A program made the position numbers and the translations under genes. The notes beneath the pieces were generated by a model. It did not search any database. It was not told where the DNA came from and worked only from the letters and a program-made list of their open reading frames with translations. A DNA stretch of 64,000 bases. It comes from Caccoplasma sp905210875 (GTDB lineage Bacteria; Bacteroidota; Bacteroidia; Bacteroidales; UBA11471). Where the stretch lies: contig OZ007034.1 in assembly GCA_963931635.1 (NCBI GenBank), positions 1,860,001-1,924,000 of the forward strand. The letters run 5' to 3'. Every line of letters begins with the position of its first letter. The stretch's first letter is position 1. Positions 62,771 to 64,000 of the stretch are shown one piece after another.

Positions 62771-63009
62771 AGTAGTTTCCTTTATAGTGTTATGTTTCGC
62801 TGTAAAGATACATTTTTTTGATTATATCAGAAAAGTAAAAATCGGTCTTTTTTTACTCTCTTATATATTCTCGATAGCTCTTTGTTTTTTAGCAGATTAT
62901 TAAGTTATGTGCATTTTTGAGTGTGTAATAATTGTCCCGCAGGTGGATTTTTAGACCGGTAAGCATATAAAAAAAGAATTTTCTATGACGACAAATGTGG
63001 GGAAAATTT

Positions 63010-63017
63010 TATCTTTG
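63010..63017 (+). promoter_or_regulatory. -7 promoter element of the RidA gene
   Basis: TATCTTTG, 28 bases before the first ATG. No clear TTTG -33 element at the proper distance. Confidence 0.45.
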
Positions 63018-63042
63018 TCCCTACGAATTTTAAATCTTTTGA

Positions 63043-63423
63043 ATGATGAAAACCGTTATTGCAACTACTGCCGCTCCTGCGGCCATTGGCCCGTATTGTC
63101 AGGCTGTGAAAGTGGGAAACATGCTTTTTACCTCTGGACAGATACCTATTGACCCGGCTACTTCACAATTTGTTGAGGGAGGCATAAAGGAACAGACGGC
63201 ACAGGTTTTTGCCAATCTGAAAGCTGTCTTGGCTGAGGCCGGTTATACGCTTGAAGATGTGGTGAAGACGACCGTCTTCCTGGCCGATATGTCTCTGTTT
63301 GTTCCGATGAACGAGGTTTATGCCGCGCAGTTTACCGGTACGTTCCCTGCTCGTTCAGCCGTAGCCGTCAAGGAACTGCCCAAAGGAGCTTTGGTCGAGA
63401 TAGAGGTGATTGCCGTAAAATAA
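63043..63423 (+). CDS. ridA: RidA-family enamine/imine deaminase
   Basis: 126 residues (or 125 from the second ATG). The sequence Ala-Ala-Ile-Gly-Pro-Tyr-Cys-Gln-Ala-Val, Leu-Phe-Thr-Ser-Gly-Gln-Ile-Pro-Ile-Asp, and Phe-Pro-Ala-Arg-Ser-Ala-Val (catalytic Arg) to Val-Glu-Ile-Glu-Val-Ile-Ala-Val are those of active RidA. It removes reactive 2-aminoacrylate-type enamines from PLP-enzyme reactions. Single gene with a strong terminator. Confidence 0.93.
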   Translation: MMKTVIATTAAPAAIGPYCQAVKVGNMLFTSGQIPIDPATSQFVEGGIKEQTAQVFANLKAVLAEAGYTLEDVVKTTVFLADMSLFVPMNEVYAAQFTGTFPARSAVAVKELPKGALVEIEVIAVK

Positions 63424-63440
63424 AGACGATTTCCCTTTAG

Positions 63441-63480
63441 AAGAAAGCGACGGCCGTAGGACTCCGGCCGTCGCTTTCTT
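63441..63480. terminator. Hairpin terminator after ridA
   Basis: Perfect 16-bp stem (63441-63456 and 63465-63480), 8-base loop, followed by T residues. Confidence 0.9.
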
Positions 63481-63541
63481 TTTCGGACAATCCCTTGTGT
63501 GACCGAAAATTCAGAAATCGTATAACCGTATTATTGATGAT

Positions 63542-64000
63542 ATGAAACTACGCGATAAACAGGTGGTGGCCATCACCGGTGCGGCGGGTAATTTGGGTGG
63601 CATTCTAGCGCGGAACATGGCAAGAGATGAGGTGTTTTTGCATCTGTTGTGGCATAACAAACCGATAATCCCGTCGCTGACGGAGAGGCCGAATGTGACG
63701 GCTTTCCGTGTCGATTTGGCTCGTCGCGAAACGCTGGTCGGGGCTTTTGATGGCGTTGATACTGTTGTGCATTTTGCCGGTGTGCTTTTTCGGGGACGCC
63801 CCGAGAAATTTTTACCCAAGACCAACATCAGCTATTTTGCCAACGTGCTCGACGTTGCGGTAACGGCTGGGGTGCGGCGAGTCGTATTGATTAGTTTTCC
63901 CCATGTCGAAGGAGAAACTACTCCCGAGTATCCGGCAACAGGAAGATTTGATGGAAACCCTCTTTCGGTTCATGCGGCGACTCGTCTCGAAGAGGAAAAA
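63542..64000 (+). CDS. NAD(P)-dependent epimerase/dehydratase family protein, N-terminal part
   Basis: 153 codons from the ATG at 63542, still open at the window end. Rossmann-fold start: Val-Val-Ala-Ile-Thr-Gly-Ala-Ala-Gly-Asn-Leu-Gly-Gly (dinucleotide loop), then Val-Asp-Leu-Ala and Asp-Thr-Val-Val-His-Phe-Ala-Gly-Val (the common third strand). This is an atypical or extended SDR. Substrate unknown; the catalytic region is only partly in view. Confidence 0.85.
   Translation, partial: MKLRDKQVVAITGAAGNLGGILARNMARDEVFLHLLWHNKPIIPSLTERPNVTAFRVDLARRETLVGAFDGVDTVVHFAGVLFRGRPEKFLPKTNISYFANVLDVAVTAGVRRVVLISFPHVEGETTPEYPATGRFDGNPLSVHAATRLEEEK

Noticed and set aside
1..64000. tRNA genes, CRISPR arrays, insertion sequences, phage genes
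   Set aside because: No cloverleaf with conserved TTCRA arm, no regularly spaced repeats, and no transposase, integrase or phage ORF was found by reading the intergenic stretches and proteins.

Overview
The window looks like a piece of a Bacteroidales chromosome (gut-type Bacteroidota). Several things point there: the primary sigma factor is short (286 aa, no region 1.1), many genes are preceded by a TAnnTTTG -7 box (several with a TTTG -33 box about 19-20 bases upstream) and lack Shine-Dalgarno sequences, DPP III carries the HECLGH motif, and the surface proteins are putative porins, a CotH-type lipoprotein and a BspA-like leucine-rich repeat protein. Coding DNA is moderately GC-rich and intergenic DNA is AT-rich. 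A Barnesiella-like genus is possible, but the sequence alone does not settle it. No tRNA, CRISPR array, insertion sequence or phage module was seen.

Layout. 1-2.0 kb: end of etfA and an acyl-CoA dehydrogenase. 2.0-4.3 kb: a small beta-barrel protein, a CotH-family lipoprotein and the 3' remnant of a second copy of the barrel gene. 4.3-7.0 kb: valS. 7.3-13.0 kb: a GH95 enzyme, a GHL10-type glycosidase-like protein and a GH43-like enzyme. 13.1-14.3 kb: bamD-rpoZ. 14.5-18.5 kb: uvrB and a YgiQ radical SAM protein. 18.6-23.9 kb: a MATE exporter, two outer-membrane/secreted proteins and an ECF sigma factor. 24.1-27.6 kb: NfeD protease, kdsB and an M16 peptidase homologue. 27.7-29.6 kb: mgsA and an aldehyde dehydrogenase. 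29.8-35.5 kb: a complete RND efflux operon. 35.6-36.5 kb: an AT-rich SGNH-like gene that looks foreign. 36.7-43.3 kb: an operon reading M23-like protein, dxr, rseP, rlmI-like methyltransferase, DPP III. 43.6-44.8 kb: an OmpA-family protein. 44.9-51.3 kb: the leucine operon leuA-leuC-leuD-leuA paralogue-leuB, preceded by a leader peptide and an attenuator. 51.5-53.2 kb: LRR/Ig-like surface protein. 53.3-55.8 kb: sigA and htrA. 56.1-58.3 kb: RNase P RNA, YihY and YccF proteins. 58.3-62.8 kb: xylose operon xylB-xylA-transporter. 63.0-64.0 kb: ridA and the start of an NAD-dependent epimerase.

Most of this is housekeeping DNA. No clearly new multi-gene system was found. The strongest unusual observations are the leucine leader peptide with its attenuator, the truncated barrel paralogue left on the opposite strand beside valS, two peptidase homologues (M16 and M23) whose metal-binding residues are missing, and the AT-rich SGNH gene bordered by a long inverted repeat.
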